Shown here one piece after another: positions 1 to 10,100 of a stretch of 64,000 nucleotides of DNA (its first letter is position 1; every line of letters starts with the position of its first letter). The DNA comes from Leclercia adecarboxylata (GTDB lineage Bacteria > Pseudomonadota > Gammaproteobacteria > Enterobacterales > Enterobacteriaceae): NCBI GenBank assembly GCA_002360945.1, contig DERO01000008.1, forward strand, positions 135,230 through 199,229, written 5' to 3'. The notes below the pieces were generated by a model. It saw only the letters and a list, made by a program, of their open reading frames with translations. It did not search any database and was not told the DNA's origin. The position numbers and the translations under genes are program-made.

Positions 1-68
1 AACCCAGGCCGGCAGGTCTGATAATCCGTCGTCCACAGCAGTAGCGATAACTACAAGAAGGAAGCGTT

Positions 69-1289
69 ATGTTTAAGTCGTTTTTCCCCAAACCGGGGCC
101 CTTTTTCCTTTCGGCCTTTATTTGGGCCCTGATCGCAGTCATTTTCTGGCAGGCCGGGGGCGGTGACGGGTTTGCGCGCCTGATCGGTGCAACAGGGGAT
201 GTGCCCATTAGCGCGGCGCGTTTCTGGTCACCGGGCTATCTGCTCTTTTATGCCTATTACGCGTTCTGCGTCGGAGTGTTTGCCCTGTTCTGGTTTATTT
301 ACTCGCCGCACCGCTGGCAGTACTGGTCCATTCTCGGCACCTCGCTGATCATCTTCGTCACCTGGTTTCTGGTGGAGGTCGGGGTGGCGGTCAACGCCTG
401 GTATGCCCCTTTCTATGACCTGATCCAGACCGCGCTCAGCGCGCCGCATAAGGTCACCATTAACCAGTTTTATCATGAGGTTGGGGTGTTCCTCGGGATC
501 GCGCTGATCGCCGTTGTTATTGGCGTGATGAATAACTTCTTTGTCAGCCACTACGTGTTCCGCTGGCGTACCGCGATGAACGAATACTATATGGCCCACT
601 GGCAGCAGCTGCGCCATATCGAAGGTGCCGCTCAGCGTGTGCAGGAAGACACCATGCGCTTTGCTACCACTCTGGAGGACATGGGGGTCAGCTTTATCAA
701 CGCCATCATGACCCTGATCGCCTTCCTGCCGGTGTTGGTGACGCTGTCGGCCCACGTGCCGGATCTGCCGATTGTCGGTCATCTGCCGTACGGTCTGGTG
801 ATCGCCGCGATTGTCTGGTCGCTGATTGGTACCGGTCTGCTGGCGGTGGTGGGGATCAAACTTCCCGGTCTGGAGTTCAAAAACCAGCGCGTCGAGGCGG
901 CCTACCGTAAAGAGCTGGTCTATGGCGAAGACGATGCCAGCCGCGCCTCGCCGCCGACGGTGCGTGAGCTGTTCGGCGCAGTGCGTCGCAACTATTTCCG
1001 CCTCTATTTCCACTACATGTATTTCAACATCGCCCGCATCCTTTATCTGCAGGTAGATAACGTTTTCGGTTTGTTCCTGCTGTTCCCGTCAATTGTGGCC
1101 GGTACTATCACCCTGGGTCTGATGACGCAAATCACCAACGTGTTTGGTCAGGTACGCGGTTCGTTCCAGTATCTGATCAGTTCATGGACCACGCTGGTGG
1201 AGCTGATGTCCATCTATAAACGTTTACGCAGTTTCGAACGTGAGCTGGATGGTCAGGATCTACAGGAAGTTACCCATACGTTGAGCTAA
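69..1289 (+). CDS. sbmA: SbmA peptide antibiotic transporter
   Basis: Inner-membrane, proton-driven importer of peptide antibiotics; family members take up microcins B17 and J25, bleomycin and proline-rich peptides. The 406-residue product matches the usual length of E. coli SbmA. It shows the family's hydrophobic helices (about residues 12-32, 57-80, 88-110, 140-160, 210-230, 245-268, 330-355) without an ATP-binding domain. The ATG is preceded by an AAGGAAG ribosome-binding site. yaiW follows after 14 bases, the same pair as in E. coli, so the two are probably cotranscribed. Identification is by sequence recognition along the whole length; the upstream neighbour lies outside the window. Confidence 0.97.
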   Translation: MFKSFFPKPGPFFLSAFIWALIAVIFWQAGGGDGFARLIGATGDVPISAARFWSPGYLLFYAYYAFCVGVFALFWFIYSPHRWQYWSILGTSLIIFVTWFLVEVGVAVNAWYAPFYDLIQTALSAPHKVTINQFYHEVGVFLGIALIAVVIGVMNNFFVSHYVFRWRTAMNEYYMAHWQQLRHIEGAAQRVQEDTMRFATTLEDMGVSFINAIMTLIAFLPVLVTLSAHVPDLPIVGHLPYGLVIAAIVWSLIGTGLLAVVGIKLPGLEFKNQRVEAAYRKELVYGEDDASRASPPTVRELFGAVRRNYFRLYFHYMYFNIARILYLQVDNVFGLFLLFPSIVAGTITLGLMTQITNVFGQVRGSFQYLISSWTTLVELMSIYKRLRSFERELDGQDLQEVTHTLS

Positions 1290-1303
1290 TACAGGGAGTT
1301 GTT

Positions 1304-2404
1304 ATGTCATTTACCGTACTGCGTGCGTTACCGCTGTCCTTGCTCGCTGCCTTTGTGCTGGCGGGCTGCGCCGAAAAAGGGGCCGCTCCGCTCAAAAAAG
1401 GTGAGAAGCCTGTGGATGTGGCGAGCGTCGTGCGGCAAAAAATGCCCGCCACGGTGAAAGACCGGGACCAGTGGGCCTCGGCGCTGGCAAAAACCTTCGA
1501 GAGCCAGAAGATCGCCCCCACCGAGGAAAATATCTGCTCGGTGCTGGCGGTGGCACAGCAGGAATCGATGTATCAGTCCGATCCGGCGGTGCCGGGGCTG
1601 AACAAGATCGCCTGGAAAGAGATCGACCGCCGGGCGGAGAAGCTGCACGTTCCGGCGTTTCTGGTCCATACCGCGCTGAAAATCACCTCGCCGAACGGCA
1701 AAAGCTACAGTGAGCGGCTGGATACGGTGAAAACCGAGAAACAGCTGAGCGCCATCTTCGACGATATGATCGGTACGGTGCCGATGGGGCAGACCCTGTT
1801 TGGCTCCCTGAATCCGGTGCATACCGGCGGGCCGATGCAGGTGAGTATCGCCTTCGCGGAAAAGCATACCAACGGCTATCCGTGGAAAATCGAGAATACG
1901 GTGCGCCAGGAGGTCTTCTCCCTGCGCGGCGGCCTGTGGTTTGGCACTTACCATCTGCTGAACTACCCCGCCAGCTATGATGTACCACTCTACCGCTTTG
2001 CTGACTTTAACGCCGGCTGGTACGCCAGCCGCAATGCGGCCTTCCAGAGTGCCGTCAGCCGCGCCAGTGGGGTGAAGCTGGCGCTGGACGGGGATCTGAT
2101 CGTCTACGGCAGCAGCGAGGCTGGCAAGACCGAGCTGGCGGTGCGTAAGCTGAAAAGCAAGCTGGGGATGAGCGACAGTGAGATTCACCAGCAGCTGGCG
2201 AAGGGTGACAGCCTGGCCTTTGAGAAAACCGAGCTTTATCAGCAGGTGTATAAACTGGCGGAGCAGAAGAGCGGCAAGAGGTTACCGAAGGCGATGCTGC
2301 CGGGGATACAGCTTGAGAGCCCGAAAATCACCCGTAATCTGACGACCGCGTGGTTTGCCCAGCGCGTTGACGATCGCCGGGCGAAGTGTATGGCGCTGAA
2401 TTAA
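1304..2404 (+). CDS. yaiW: YaiW/IprA surface lipoprotein
   Basis: 366-residue lipoprotein of the DUF1615 family. The N-terminus has a signal peptide ending in a lipobox (LAGC, Cys near residue 22). In E. coli the protein is an outer-membrane lipoprotein (also called IprA) that aids uptake of proline-rich peptides through SbmA and affects oxidative-stress resistance. It sits 14 bases after sbmA, consistent with an operon and a shared role. The TAA stop overlaps, in opposite orientation, the stop of yaiY. Length and sequence agree with E. coli YaiW; the biochemical function is not known. Confidence 0.95.
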   Translation: MSFTVLRALPLSLLAAFVLAGCAEKGAAPLKKGEKPVDVASVVRQKMPATVKDRDQWASALAKTFESQKIAPTEENICSVLAVAQQESMYQSDPAVPGLNKIAWKEIDRRAEKLHVPAFLVHTALKITSPNGKSYSERLDTVKTEKQLSAIFDDMIGTVPMGQTLFGSLNPVHTGGPMQVSIAFAEKHTNGYPWKIENTVRQEVFSLRGGLWFGTYHLLNYPASYDVPLYRFADFNAGWYASRNAAFQSAVSRASGVKLALDGDLIVYGSSEAGKTELAVRKLKSKLGMSDSEIHQQLAKGDSLAFEKTELYQQVYKLAEQKSGKRLPKAMLPGIQLESPKITRNLTTAWFAQRVDDRRAKCMALN

Positions 2405-2703
2405 CGGTAGCGGCGCCAGCGCACCACCAGGGCAACGGCGCCCAACACCACCAGACCCACCAGGAACGGGATCAGCCCGAACACGGTGCCGACGCCCAGC
2501 CCAATCTCCACGCGCGGGCGGCCGGTGTCTTCGACCTGCATCAGATGTTCATACACGCCAGGCGCATGCACAAGAATGTTCAACAGCTGTGAGCCTGCCC
2601 AGAAGCAGAACAGCACAAACAGAGCGTATGCGATATTACCTGCCGTGGAGGTCTTAGGTTGTCTGGTGCTGAAAATCGGCTTCGACATAGTAAAGTCTGC
2701 CAT
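2401..2703 (-). CDS. yaiY: YaiY family inner-membrane protein
   Basis: 100-residue DUF2755 protein with two hydrophobic segments (about residues 25-42 and 71-93) separated by a loop containing a [14 protein letters not shown] stretch. It closely resembles E. coli YaiY, which has no known function. It is convergent with yaiW, and the two stop codons share the TTAA at 2401-2404, leaving no room for a terminator between them. Confidence 0.93.
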   Translation of the reverse strand: MADFTMSKPIFSTRQPKTSTAGNIAYALFVLFCFWAGSQLLNILVHAPGVYEHLMQVEDTGRPRVEIGLGVGTVFGLIPFLVGLVVLGAVALVVRWRRYR

Positions 2704-2950
2704 AACTACCTCCGCAATGTTCTGTCTGGCTAAATGCCTTTTGTACCAGCTGAGTTTGACAGCTCACGGCAGTTGTCAATATCGGAATGATGGTAATTTG
2801 GCCTGGGGAATCTTCCTGGATGTGCGATTTTTGCCGCACATCACAGATTTTTTACTTAAGTGAAATTCACTCTCATTTCAGATTTTCCGCATACGCCGCA
2901 GACCTGACGACAAAACTGTGCGAGGATAGATTTTTTCTTCTGGAGCGACC

Positions 2951-3169
2951 ATGAAACTGCCTGCCAAAATTCGCCGTGACTGGCATTTTTACGCCTTTGC
3001 GATTGGGCTGATCTTTATTTTGAACGGGGTGGTGGGGCTGCTGGGCTTCGACGCGAAGGGCTGGCAAACCTATGCGGTAGGGCTGGTGACCTGGGTGATC
3101 AGTTTCTGGTTGGCGGGGTTTATCATTCGCCGTCGCCCGGAAGAGACGACGGCGAACGACGCGGATTAA
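2951..3169 (+). CDS. yaiZ: YaiZ small membrane protein (DUF2754)
   Basis: 72-residue protein with two predicted membrane helices (about residues 14-32 and 40-58) and a basic plus acidic tail (IIRRRPEET). It closely resembles E. coli YaiZ, of unknown function, at the same position between yaiY and ddlA. The ATG follows a GGAGCG ribosome-binding site. Its 3' end overlaps the ddlA stop by four bases in convergent orientation. Confidence 0.93.
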   Translation: MKLPAKIRRDWHFYAFAIGLIFILNGVVGLLGFDAKGWQTYAVGLVTWVISFWLAGFIIRRRPEETTANDAD

Positions 3170-4266
3170 CCGTTCACGGAAATCTGCAGGGCGCTGTCAG
3201 CGGCATGTCGCTCCAGCGCCAGTTCAATCAGGCGGGTGATCAGATCCGGATAGCTCAGGCCGCTGGCCTGCCACAGTTTCGGATACATGCTGATGTTGGT
3301 GAAGCCGGGCAGGGTGTTGATTTCATTGATAACGACGCGGTTATCCGCCGTTAAGAAGACATCGACACGGGCCATGCCGCGACAGCCCAGCGCCTGATAG
3401 GCCTCGATGGCAATGGCGCGGATTGTGTCGTTGACCTCAGCATCCAGCACGGCGGGTACCACCACCTGCGCGCCCTGATCGTCGATGTATTTGGTGTCGT
3501 AAGAGTAGAACTCGCTGTTCAGCACCACTTCGCCACAGGTGCTGGCCTGCGGGAAATCATTCCCCAGTACCGCGCACTCAATTTCACGGCCTTTAATTCC
3601 CTGTTCCACCACCACTTTGTGATCGAAGGTAAAGGCCAGGTGCACCGCGTCGCTGAACTGCGCTTCGCTGTTCACTTTGCTGACGCCGACGGAGGAGCCC
3701 TGGTTCGCCGGTTTGACGAACAGCGGCAGGCCAAAGCGGGCGCTGAGATCGGCAAAGCTGTGCTGGTCGCGGTTGGCGCGCGTCAGCGTGACAAAAGGCG
3801 CCACGTTCAGCCCGGCATCGCGCAGCAGGCGCTTGGTGACGTCTTTATCCATGCAGGCGGCGGAGCCGAGCACGTCGGAGCCGACGAACGGCAGGTTGGC
3901 CATCCGCAGCATCCCCTGCAGGGAGCCGTCTTCGCCCAGCGTGCCGTGGACAATCGGGAAAATGACGTCGAGGTGCGAAAGCGTCTGTCCGGTACTGGCA
4001 TCGATCAGCTGGCCCTGCATCACGCCCGGCACGGCGGCAACGCTAATCTCAGACGGGTTCAGTGCAATATGCGCCGGATCGTCGGCGTTAAGCAGATAGC
4101 CCTGCTCATCATTGATATGCCACTGACCCTGTTTATCAATCCCTAACAGCATCACCTCAAAGCGGCTCTTATCAATCGCGTTAACGATATTTTTGGCCGA
4201 TTGCAGCGACACTTCGTGCTCGGCTGATTTTCCCCCAAAGACAATACCTACCCGCAACTTCGCCAT
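3166..4266 (-). CDS. ddlA: D-alanine--D-alanine ligase A
   Basis: ATP-grasp ligase joining two D-alanines for peptidoglycan precursor synthesis in the cytosol. Visible family motifs are [11 protein letters not shown] near the N-terminus, the substrate-loop region [25 protein letters not shown], and the C-terminal metal-binding [10 protein letters not shown]. The chosen start gives 366 residues beginning MAKLRV, as in Salmonella DdlA; another ATG four codons upstream (4278) is possible and neither has a strong ribosome-binding site. A second ligase, DdlB, would be expected in the cell-division cluster outside this window. Confidence 0.96.
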   Translation of the reverse strand: MAKLRVGIVFGGKSAEHEVSLQSAKNIVNAIDKSRFEVMLLGIDKQGQWHINDEQGYLLNADDPAHIALNPSEISVAAVPGVMQGQLIDASTGQTLSHLDVIFPIVHGTLGEDGSLQGMLRMANLPFVGSDVLGSAACMDKDVTKRLLRDAGLNVAPFVTLTRANRDQHSFADLSARFGLPLFVKPANQGSSVGVSKVNSEAQFSDAVHLAFTFDHKVVVEQGIKGREIECAVLGNDFPQASTCGEVVLNSEFYSYDTKYIDDQGAQVVVPAVLDAEVNDTIRAIAIEAYQALGCRGMARVDVFLTADNRVVINEINTLPGFTNISMYPKLWQASGLSYPDLITRLIELALERHAADSALQISVNG

Positions 4267-4372
4267 CACTTCGCTCATCCACTCTGACTCAAAACGCTTA
4301 CCCTATCACGATGCCCGGCGGAATTCGCCGCCTTCTGCCATAATGTTTTGGCACATTGTTTCAGGAGGGTGA

Positions 4373-5056
4373 GTGAAAGGGAAAAGCCTGATTATCTGTC
4401 TTGCAGTCATTGCAGCGGCCATCGCGGGATACCGCTGGCTGCCGTCGTATTACAACCCCTTTACGCCGCTTTCCCTCGACGATCCCCCCGGTACCCTGAC
4501 CCAGTTTAAGCTCAGGCGCGTGACCCCTGAACATTGTGAAACTCTACTGGCGCAGGCTAATGCGCGCCAGCTGATCCGCACCCAGACGGTGGCCGACAGC
4601 ACGGGGGAGTGCCCGCTGAGTGATGTGGTGCGGGTGCGGAGTTTTGGCCGCGTCAGCCTCAGCAGCAGCTTTCTCGCCAGCTGCCCGCTGGCGCTCAGTT
4701 CGGCGCTGTTCGTTAACCAGCAGGCCCGGCCCCTGACGCAAACCATGATGGGCAGTAGCCTGTCGCGCATTGACCATTTTGGCAGCTTTGCCTGCCGGAA
4801 TATCTATCATCGTCCCAATGCCCGGCGCAGCGAGCATGCCACCGCCGAGGCGCTGGATATCAGCGGTTTTACGCTGGAGAACGGACAGCGGATCTCTGTT
4901 CTGCGCGGCTGGAAAAATGCCACCACCGAGCCCTGGTTGCGCGCGATGCTGGCGGCCAGCTGCGGCTACTTCGGTAATGCCCTCGGCCCGGATTACAACG
5001 CCGCCCACGCCAACCATTTTCATCTGGGAATGCGGGGTTTTGGTTACTGCCCGTAA
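4373..5056 (+). CDS. Extensin-like C-terminal domain protein
   Basis: 227-residue protein with an N-terminal membrane anchor or signal (about residues 5-22) followed by an extensin-family C-terminal domain (DUF/Pfam family 'Extensin-like_C'). The diagnostic blocks are present: ACRNIY, SEHATAEALDI with its His and Asp, and a late HANHFHLG block. The spacing of S-x-H...D and H-x2-H-x-H resembles the zinc ligands of M15 D,D-peptidases, so a periplasmic cell-wall role is a reasonable inference, not shown. The start is GTG after a strong CAGGAGG site. The gene is absent at this place in E. coli, where iraP is next to ddlA. Confidence 0.85.
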   Translation: MKGKSLIICLAVIAAAIAGYRWLPSYYNPFTPLSLDDPPGTLTQFKLRRVTPEHCETLLAQANARQLIRTQTVADSTGECPLSDVVRVRSFGRVSLSSSFLASCPLALSSALFVNQQARPLTQTMMGSSLSRIDHFGSFACRNIYHRPNARRSEHATAEALDISGFTLENGQRISVLRGWKNATTEPWLRAMLAASCGYFGNALGPDYNAAHANHFHLGMRGFGYCP

Positions 5057-5225
5057 AGCATAAATCACCAGACAAAAGGCGAAAATATGTGACATATTTC
5101 ACAAATATGATGACTGGGAAGATAAAACACCGAAGTCGCGGCAGGCGCATCTCTGATAACTTTCGGCGCAGGCTAACTTGCTAATCTGATAGCGAATTCA
5201 CGCAAAATGAAGACCCTGTCCGCCT

Positions 5226-6449
5226 ATGGAATCCTGGAAAGTTAACCTCATTTCGGTCTGGTTCGGTTGTTTTTTCACCGGTCTTGCTATTAGCCAGATT
5301 TTACCCTTTTTGCCGCTGTACGTGTCCCAGCTTGGCGTCTCGTCCCATGAGGCGCTGTCGATGTGGTCGGGACTGACCTTCAGCGTCACCTTTCTGGTTT
5401 CCGCCATCGTCTCGCCCATGTGGGGCAGCCTTGCCGACCGCAAAGGGCGCAAGCTGATGCTGCTGCGCGCCTCGCTGGGAATGGCGATTGCGATCCTGCT
5501 CCAGGCCTTTGCTACCAACGTCTGGCAGCTGTTCCTGCTGCGCGCGCTGATGGGGCTGACCTCCGGCTATATTCCGAATGCCATGGCGCTGGTGGCCTCG
5601 CAGGTGCCCCGGGAGCGCAGCGGCTGGGCTATCAGTACGCTGTCGACGGCGCAGATCAGCGGTGTGATTGGCGGCCCACTGATGGGCGGCTTTCTGGCTG
5701 ACCACGTGGGCCTGCGCGCGGTATTCCTGATCACCGCCGTCCTGCTGGTGATCAGCTTTCTGGTGACGCTGTTTCTGATTAAAGAGGGGGCCCGGCCGAC
5801 CACCAGCAAGACGGAGCGGTTGAGCGGCAAGGCGGTCTTTGCCTCGCTACCCTATCCCTGGCTGATGATCAGCCTGTTTATCACCACCATGGTGATCCAG
5901 CTCTGCAACGGTTCTGTGGGGCCGATCCTTGCGCTCTTTATTCAGTCGATGGCACCGGAAAGCGCCAATATTGCCTTCCTCAGCGGGATGATTGCCGCCG
6001 TGCCGGGGATCTCGGCGCTGATGTCTGCTCCTCGTCTGGGCAAGCTGGGAGATCGCATCGGCACTGGCCGCATTCTGATGGCGACCCTTATCGTGGCGGT
6101 GGTGCTCTTTTTCGCCATGTCCTTTGTCACTACCCCCTTCCAGCTCGGGGTGTTGCGCTTCCTGCTGGGCTTTGCCGATGGGGCCATGCTGCCTGCGGTG
6201 CAAACGCTGCTGATAAAATACTCCAGCGATAGGGTGACCGGACGGATCTTCGGCTATAACCAGTCGTTTATGTATCTGGGGAACGTCGCCGGCCCGCTGA
6301 TGGGGGCGGCGGTCTCGGCGATGGCTGGATTCCGCTGGGTATTTGCTGCGACCGCGGTGGTGGTGTTGCTGAATATTATCCAGCTGGCCTGGGCCATGCG
6401 GCATCGACGCCAGCAGGAAGCCAGGACGCGGGCGATTAAGCGGTTGTAG
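5226..6449 (+). CDS. MdtG-like MFS drug efflux transporter
   Basis: 407-residue major facilitator with twelve hydrophobic segments and the family motif A between helices 2 and 3 ([10 protein letters not shown]) plus its echo GKLGDRIG in the second half. It resembles E. coli MdtG along its full length (for example [45 protein letters not shown]) but is clearly diverged, so it is best read as a paralogue or relative of MdtG. Substrates cannot be deduced. No strong ribosome-binding site is visible before the ATG. It is not present between ddlA and iraP in E. coli. Confidence 0.88.
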   Translation: MESWKVNLISVWFGCFFTGLAISQILPFLPLYVSQLGVSSHEALSMWSGLTFSVTFLVSAIVSPMWGSLADRKGRKLMLLRASLGMAIAILLQAFATNVWQLFLLRALMGLTSGYIPNAMALVASQVPRERSGWAISTLSTAQISGVIGGPLMGGFLADHVGLRAVFLITAVLLVISFLVTLFLIKEGARPTTSKTERLSGKAVFASLPYPWLMISLFITTMVIQLCNGSVGPILALFIQSMAPESANIAFLSGMIAAVPGISALMSAPRLGKLGDRIGTGRILMATLIVAVVLFFAMSFVTTPFQLGVLRFLLGFADGAMLPAVQTLLIKYSSDRVTGRIFGYNQSFMYLGNVAGPLMGAAVSAMAGFRWVFAATAVVVLLNIIQLAWAMRHRRQQEARTRAIKRL

Positions 6450-6534
6450 CGCCGCTGTATAATATATTTTAGCCGGACTGACCTTATCTTTAATTTGAAA
6501 TGGCGGTCCTGCTTTTATTTTGCGTGGTCACCAG

Positions 6535-6551
6535 GATTTAAATTTAATTTA
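6535..6551 (+). promoter_or_regulatory. PhoP-box-like repeat upstream of iraP
   Basis: Two A/T-rich hexamers (GATTTA and AATTTA) are spaced by five bases, resembling the direct-repeat PhoP site (T/G)GTTTA-N5-(T/G)GTTTA. Salmonella iraP is known to be PhoP-activated. The match is partial and lies in an AT-rich region, so this is only suggestive. Confidence 0.25.
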
Positions 6552-6688
6552 AGGCAACTCTTTACTTGCGCTCAGCCACATTATTTTATCAGTAGTGCGT
6601 TGTTTGGCTAAAAATAGTACTTTTAACTACTTTGCAAGCCTCAGGCATAATGATAACGTCGGAAAAAATCTCATAAGGAAATAGCGCT

Positions 6689-6949
6689 GTGAAAAATCTC
6701 ATTGCTGAGTTGTTGCTGAAGCTTGCACAAAAGGAAGAAGAGTCAAAAGAGCTGGTAGCCCAGGTCGAAGCCTTAGAAATTGTCGTAACTGCGCTGTTAC
6801 GACAGATGGCGAAAAGTGACCAGCAGGCGCTGATTGATAGCGTGGAAGGCGCGCTGGATGAGGCCCGACCAGACGCGCCAGTATCTGAGCAGGACAGCGA
6901 GATGCTGCAACAATACGTAAAAAAGCTGTTACGGCACCCGCGCAGCTGA
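6689..6949 (+). CDS. iraP: Anti-adaptor IraP, RpoS stabiliser
   Basis: 86-residue coiled-coil protein that binds RssB and so blocks ClpXP degradation of the stress sigma factor RpoS, in E. coli mainly on phosphate starvation and in Salmonella on low magnesium. The sequence is very close to E. coli IraP ([18 protein letters not shown]...). A long charged helix (about residues 5-45) precedes a polar linker and a basic C-terminus. It starts with GTG after an AAGGAA site. The phoA neighbour fits the phosphate link, and clpX lies in the same window. Confidence 0.96.
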   Translation: MKNLIAELLLKLAQKEEESKELVAQVEALEIVVTALLRQMAKSDQQALIDSVEGALDEARPDAPVSEQDSEMLQQYVKKLLRHPRS

Positions 6950-6970
6950 ACGTTCATCTGACGTAATTTC

Positions 6971-7004
6971 CTGTCATAGAACCGTCACATCGGTTGCCTA
7001 TAGT
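6971..7004 (+). promoter_or_regulatory. Pho box and -10 of phoA
   Basis: Two seven-base CTGTCAT-type repeats (CTGTCATAGAA, CCGTCACAT) spaced by four bases match the PhoB-binding Pho box, and a TATAGT -10 element lies at 6999-7004. The arrangement is the same as at E. coli phoA, where PhoB replaces the -35 element. Confidence 0.85.
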
Positions 7005-7048
7005 CGCTCTGTTTTATTTTTTTATGTATTTCTACATGGAGAAAATAA

Positions 7049-8467
7049 GTGAAACAGAGCGCACTTTATATAGCATTACTGCCCCTGTTAGTTACCCCCA
7101 CAATTTATGCTGAAACTGCGGCACCGACCACGGTTCTGGATAATCGTGCCGCCCAGGGCGATATCACCCAGCCTGGCGGGGCCCGCCGTCTGACGGAAGA
7201 TCAGACCGCCGCAATACGTGCATCGTTGAATGACAAGCCAGCCAAAAATATTATTCTGCTGATTGGCGACGGGATGGGCGACTCCGAAATAACCGCAGCA
7301 CGAAATTATGCCGAAGGCGCGGGCGGCTTTTTTAAAGGTATCGATGCTTTACCGCTGACCGGGCAATATACCCACTATGCACTGGATAAAAAATCCGGCA
7401 AGCCCGATTACGTGACCGACTCCGCGGCCTCCGCAACGGCGTGGACCACCGGCGTGAAAACCTACAACGGCGCGCTGGGCGTGGATATCCACGAAAAAGA
7501 TCATCAGACCATCCTTGAGATGGCGAAAGCGGCGGGGCTGGCCACCGGCAACGTCTCGACCGCCGAACTGCAGGATGCCACCCCAGCGGCGTTGGTTGCT
7601 CATGTGACCTCGCGTAAATGCTACGGCCCCTCCGTCACCAGCGAAAAATGCGCCAGCAACGCGCTGGAAAAAGGCGGGAAAGGGTCCATTACCGAACAGC
7701 TGCTGAACGCCCGCGCTGACGTCACCCTCGGCGGCGGGGCGAAAACCTTCGCGGAAACCGCCGCCACCGGCGAGTGGCAGGGCAAAACCCTGCGTGAGCA
7801 GGCCCAGGCGCGCGGCTATCAACTGGTAAGCGATGCCTCATCCCTGGCCGCCATTACCGACGCGGATCAGGACAAGCCGCTGCTGGGCCTGTTTGCCGAA
7901 GGCAATATGCCGGTGCGTTGGGAAGGGCCGAAAGCCAGCTATCATGGCAACCTCGACAAGCCTCCCGTCACCTGTACGCCGAATCCGCAGCGCAATGACA
8001 GCGTGCCAACCTTAGCGGCGATGACCGACAAAGCCATCTCCCTGTTGAGCAAGAATGAAAAAGGTTTCTTCCTGCAGGTAGAAGGTGCCTCGATCGATAA
8101 ACAGGATCATGCCGCGAATCCGTGCGGACAGATTGGCGAAACCGTCGATCTGGATGAGGCCGTGCAGAAGGCGCTGGCGTTTGCGAAGCAGGACGGCAAC
8201 ACGCTGGTGATTGTGACGGCGGATCATGCTCATTCCAGCCAGATCGTCGCGCCGGATACCAAAGCACCGGGGCTGACGCAGGCGCTGACCACCAAAGACG
8301 GTGCGGTGATGGCGATGAGCTATGGCAACGCGGAAGGGGACTCAATGGAGCATACCGGCAGCCAGTTGCGCGTCGCGGCCTACGGTCCGCATGCCGCCAA
8401 CGTGGTGGGCCTGACGGATCAGACCGATCTGTTCTACACCATGAAGGCCGCGTTAGGTCTGAAATAG
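7049..8467 (+). CDS. phoA: Alkaline phosphatase
   Basis: Periplasmic, zinc- and magnesium-dependent phosphomonoesterase that frees phosphate during starvation. The 472-residue precursor has an N-terminal signal peptide (cleaved after about residue 21). The catalytic serine lies in DSAASATAW. Metal ligands appear in [25 protein letters not shown] and MEHTGS. Two cysteine pairs are present, one around RKCYG/EKCAS and one around VTCTP/NPCGQ, matching the two disulphides of E. coli PhoA. The start is GTG with a GGAG site, as in E. coli. It is controlled by the Pho box just upstream. Confidence 0.98.
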   Translation: MKQSALYIALLPLLVTPTIYAETAAPTTVLDNRAAQGDITQPGGARRLTEDQTAAIRASLNDKPAKNIILLIGDGMGDSEITAARNYAEGAGGFFKGIDALPLTGQYTHYALDKKSGKPDYVTDSAASATAWTTGVKTYNGALGVDIHEKDHQTILEMAKAAGLATGNVSTAELQDATPAALVAHVTSRKCYGPSVTSEKCASNALEKGGKGSITEQLLNARADVTLGGGAKTFAETAATGEWQGKTLREQAQARGYQLVSDASSLAAITDADQDKPLLGLFAEGNMPVRWEGPKASYHGNLDKPPVTCTPNPQRNDSVPTLAAMTDKAISLLSKNEKGFFLQVEGASIDKQDHAANPCGQIGETVDLDEAVQKALAFAKQDGNTLVIVTADHAHSSQIVAPDTKAPGLTQALTTKDGAVMAMSYGNAEGDSMEHTGSQLRVAAYGPHAANVVGLTDQTDLFYTMKAALGLK

Positions 8468-8471
8468 CCTC

Positions 8472-8510
8472 GCTGCCCGGCAGGAAAAAACGCCTGCCGG
8501 GTGGTTTTTT
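8472..8510 (+). terminator. Intrinsic terminator after phoA
   Basis: CCCGGCAGG and CCTGCCGGG form a nine-base-pair stem, followed closely by six T residues. It lies four bases after the phoA stop and before psiF, so psiF may depend on read-through or its own promoter. Confidence 0.8.
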
Positions 8511-8559
8511 CAGCAGCACGAACCAGACTTACTGTGATCATCCACAGAAGGAACGTGCT

Positions 8560-8880
8560 ATGAAAATCACACTGCTGGTTACCTTGCTCTTCGGTCTGTT
8601 TTCTCTCACTCCGGTAGGGGCGCAGGATAAACAGCCCACCCCGCAGCAGCAACGTATGACCACCTGCAATCAACAGGCCACCGCCCAGGCCCTGAAGGGC
8701 GACTCCCGCAAGACCTATATGAGCGACTGCCTGAAAAACGCCTCCTCTAAACCCGCCGAAAAAAGCCTCAATCCGCAGCAACAGAAGATGCGTGAATGCA
8801 ACGCTCAGGCGACCCAACAATCGCTCAAAGGTGACGACCGGAATAAGTTTATGAGCGCCTGTCTGAAGAAAAACGGCTAG
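8560..8880 (+). CDS. psiF: Phosphate-starvation-inducible protein PsiF
   Basis: 106-residue secreted protein with an N-terminal signal peptide (about residues 1-21). Two PsiF repeats follow (about residues 27-60 and 69-104), each with the pattern QQQ(R/K)M-x2-CN-x-QA...LKGD-x-R...M-x2-CL. The two cysteines per repeat suggest disulphide bonds in the periplasm. In E. coli the gene is part of the phosphate-starvation regulon downstream of phoA, as here. Its molecular function is unknown. Confidence 0.94.
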   Translation: MKITLLVTLLFGLFSLTPVGAQDKQPTPQQQRMTTCNQQATAQALKGDSRKTYMSDCLKNASSKPAEKSLNPQQQKMRECNAQATQQSLKGDDRNKFMSACLKKNG

Positions 8881-8886
8881 TTCAAA

Positions 8887-8913
8887 CGGGTGAGCGAGCG
8901 CGACGGCTCACCC
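8887..8913 (+). terminator. Hairpin after psiF
   Basis: GGGTGAGC and GGCTCACCC arms lie six to thirty bases after the psiF stop. No clear T-tract follows, so it may act as a weak terminator or an RNA-end stabiliser. Confidence 0.5.
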
Positions 8914-8970
8914 GAAATATCATACTTAGCCTAAAGTAAGCCTTTCTATAATTTGGGAAAATGCTTTTGA

Positions 8971-10086
8971 GTGTTCCCAAAAACCATGAATGATGAAAAC
9001 TTTTACAGCAAACTCTTTGCCCGGGAGGGAATCAGTCAGGCGCGTTCCGCGGATGAGCATCATCGCTCGGGTCTCCGCCTGGCGCGTCGGCTACGTTTGC
9101 CGCGCGCGGTAGGTCTGGCGATCCTCTTTTTCCCAATTGCCAGCGTACTGGTGGCGCAACCGGTCAACGGTGTCTGGTGGCTGGTGTTGGTCGGCTGGGC
9201 GTTCGTCTGGCCCCATCTGGCCTGGCAATTAGCCGCGCGTTCGACCAATCCCTGGAACAGCGAGATGTTTAACCTCAGAGCCGACGCCATTATGGCCGGG
9301 GTCTGGATTGGGGTAATGGGGATTAACGCTATGCCCAGCGCGGCGCTGGTCATGATGATAAGCATGAACCTGATCGGCGTGGGTGGCATCCGGCTGTACG
9401 GCCCCGGGGTGATGATGACCGGCCTGACGGCACTGATCTCCCTGCAACTGACGCGCGTGACGCCGGACTATGTCAGTACGCCGCTGGAGATCTGGCTCGC
9501 GCTGCCGGTGATTGTCTTTTACCCGATGTTGTTTGCCTGGGTGAGCTTCCATACCACCAGTCGGCTGGTGGAACATAAACGCCGGCTGGAGCTGATGAGT
9601 ACCCTCGACGGCATGACGGGCGTCTTTAACCGTCGCCACTGGGAAGTTTTGCTGCGCACGGAATATGAAAACTGCCGCCGCTACCACCGTAGCGCCACGC
9701 TTCTGCTGATCGATATCGATCACTTCAAGAGCATTAACGACAGCCTGGGCCACGACGTGGGGGATCAGGCGATTGTCGCCGTCACCCGACAATTGCAGCT
9801 CACGCTTCGCGCCAGCGATATGATTGGCCGTTTCGGCGGGGATGAGTTCGCGGTGATCATGAGCGGTACGACAGCGGAAAGCGCCATTGCGGCGATGTCG
9901 CGGGTGCACGAACGGCTGGCAGATTTACATCTGCCGGGATCGCCTCAGGTAAAGATATCCATCAGCGTCGGCGTCGCGCCGCTCACGACGTCGATGGTGC
10001 ATTATCAGGAGTGGCTTAAAGCGGCGGATATCGCGCTCTATAAAGCGAAACATGCCGGACGTAACCGCACTGAAGTGGCGGCCTGA
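8971..10086 (+). CDS. dgcC: Diguanylate cyclase DgcC (AdrA)
   Basis: Inner-membrane enzyme making cyclic di-GMP from two GTP; in E. coli and Salmonella it switches on cellulose synthesis through BcsA. The N-terminal half (about residues 35-200) holds several membrane helices typical of AdrA. The C-terminal GGDEF domain (about 205-371) has an intact GGDEF active site and an RASD inhibitory site five residues before it, so feedback inhibition is likely kept. The start is GTG at MFPK, matching the E. coli protein. In E. coli it is activated by CsgD. Confidence 0.96.
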   Translation: MFPKTMNDENFYSKLFAREGISQARSADEHHRSGLRLARRLRLPRAVGLAILFFPIASVLVAQPVNGVWWLVLVGWAFVWPHLAWQLAARSTNPWNSEMFNLRADAIMAGVWIGVMGINAMPSAALVMMISMNLIGVGGIRLYGPGVMMTGLTALISLQLTRVTPDYVSTPLEIWLALPVIVFYPMLFAWVSFHTTSRLVEHKRRLELMSTLDGMTGVFNRRHWEVLLRTEYENCRRYHRSATLLLIDIDHFKSINDSLGHDVGDQAIVAVTRQLQLTLRASDMIGRFGGDEFAVIMSGTTAESAIAAMSRVHERLADLHLPGSPQVKISISVGVAPLTTSMVHYQEWLKAADIALYKAKHAGRNRTEVAA

Positions 10087-10100
10087 CGTCCGGCAATCGG

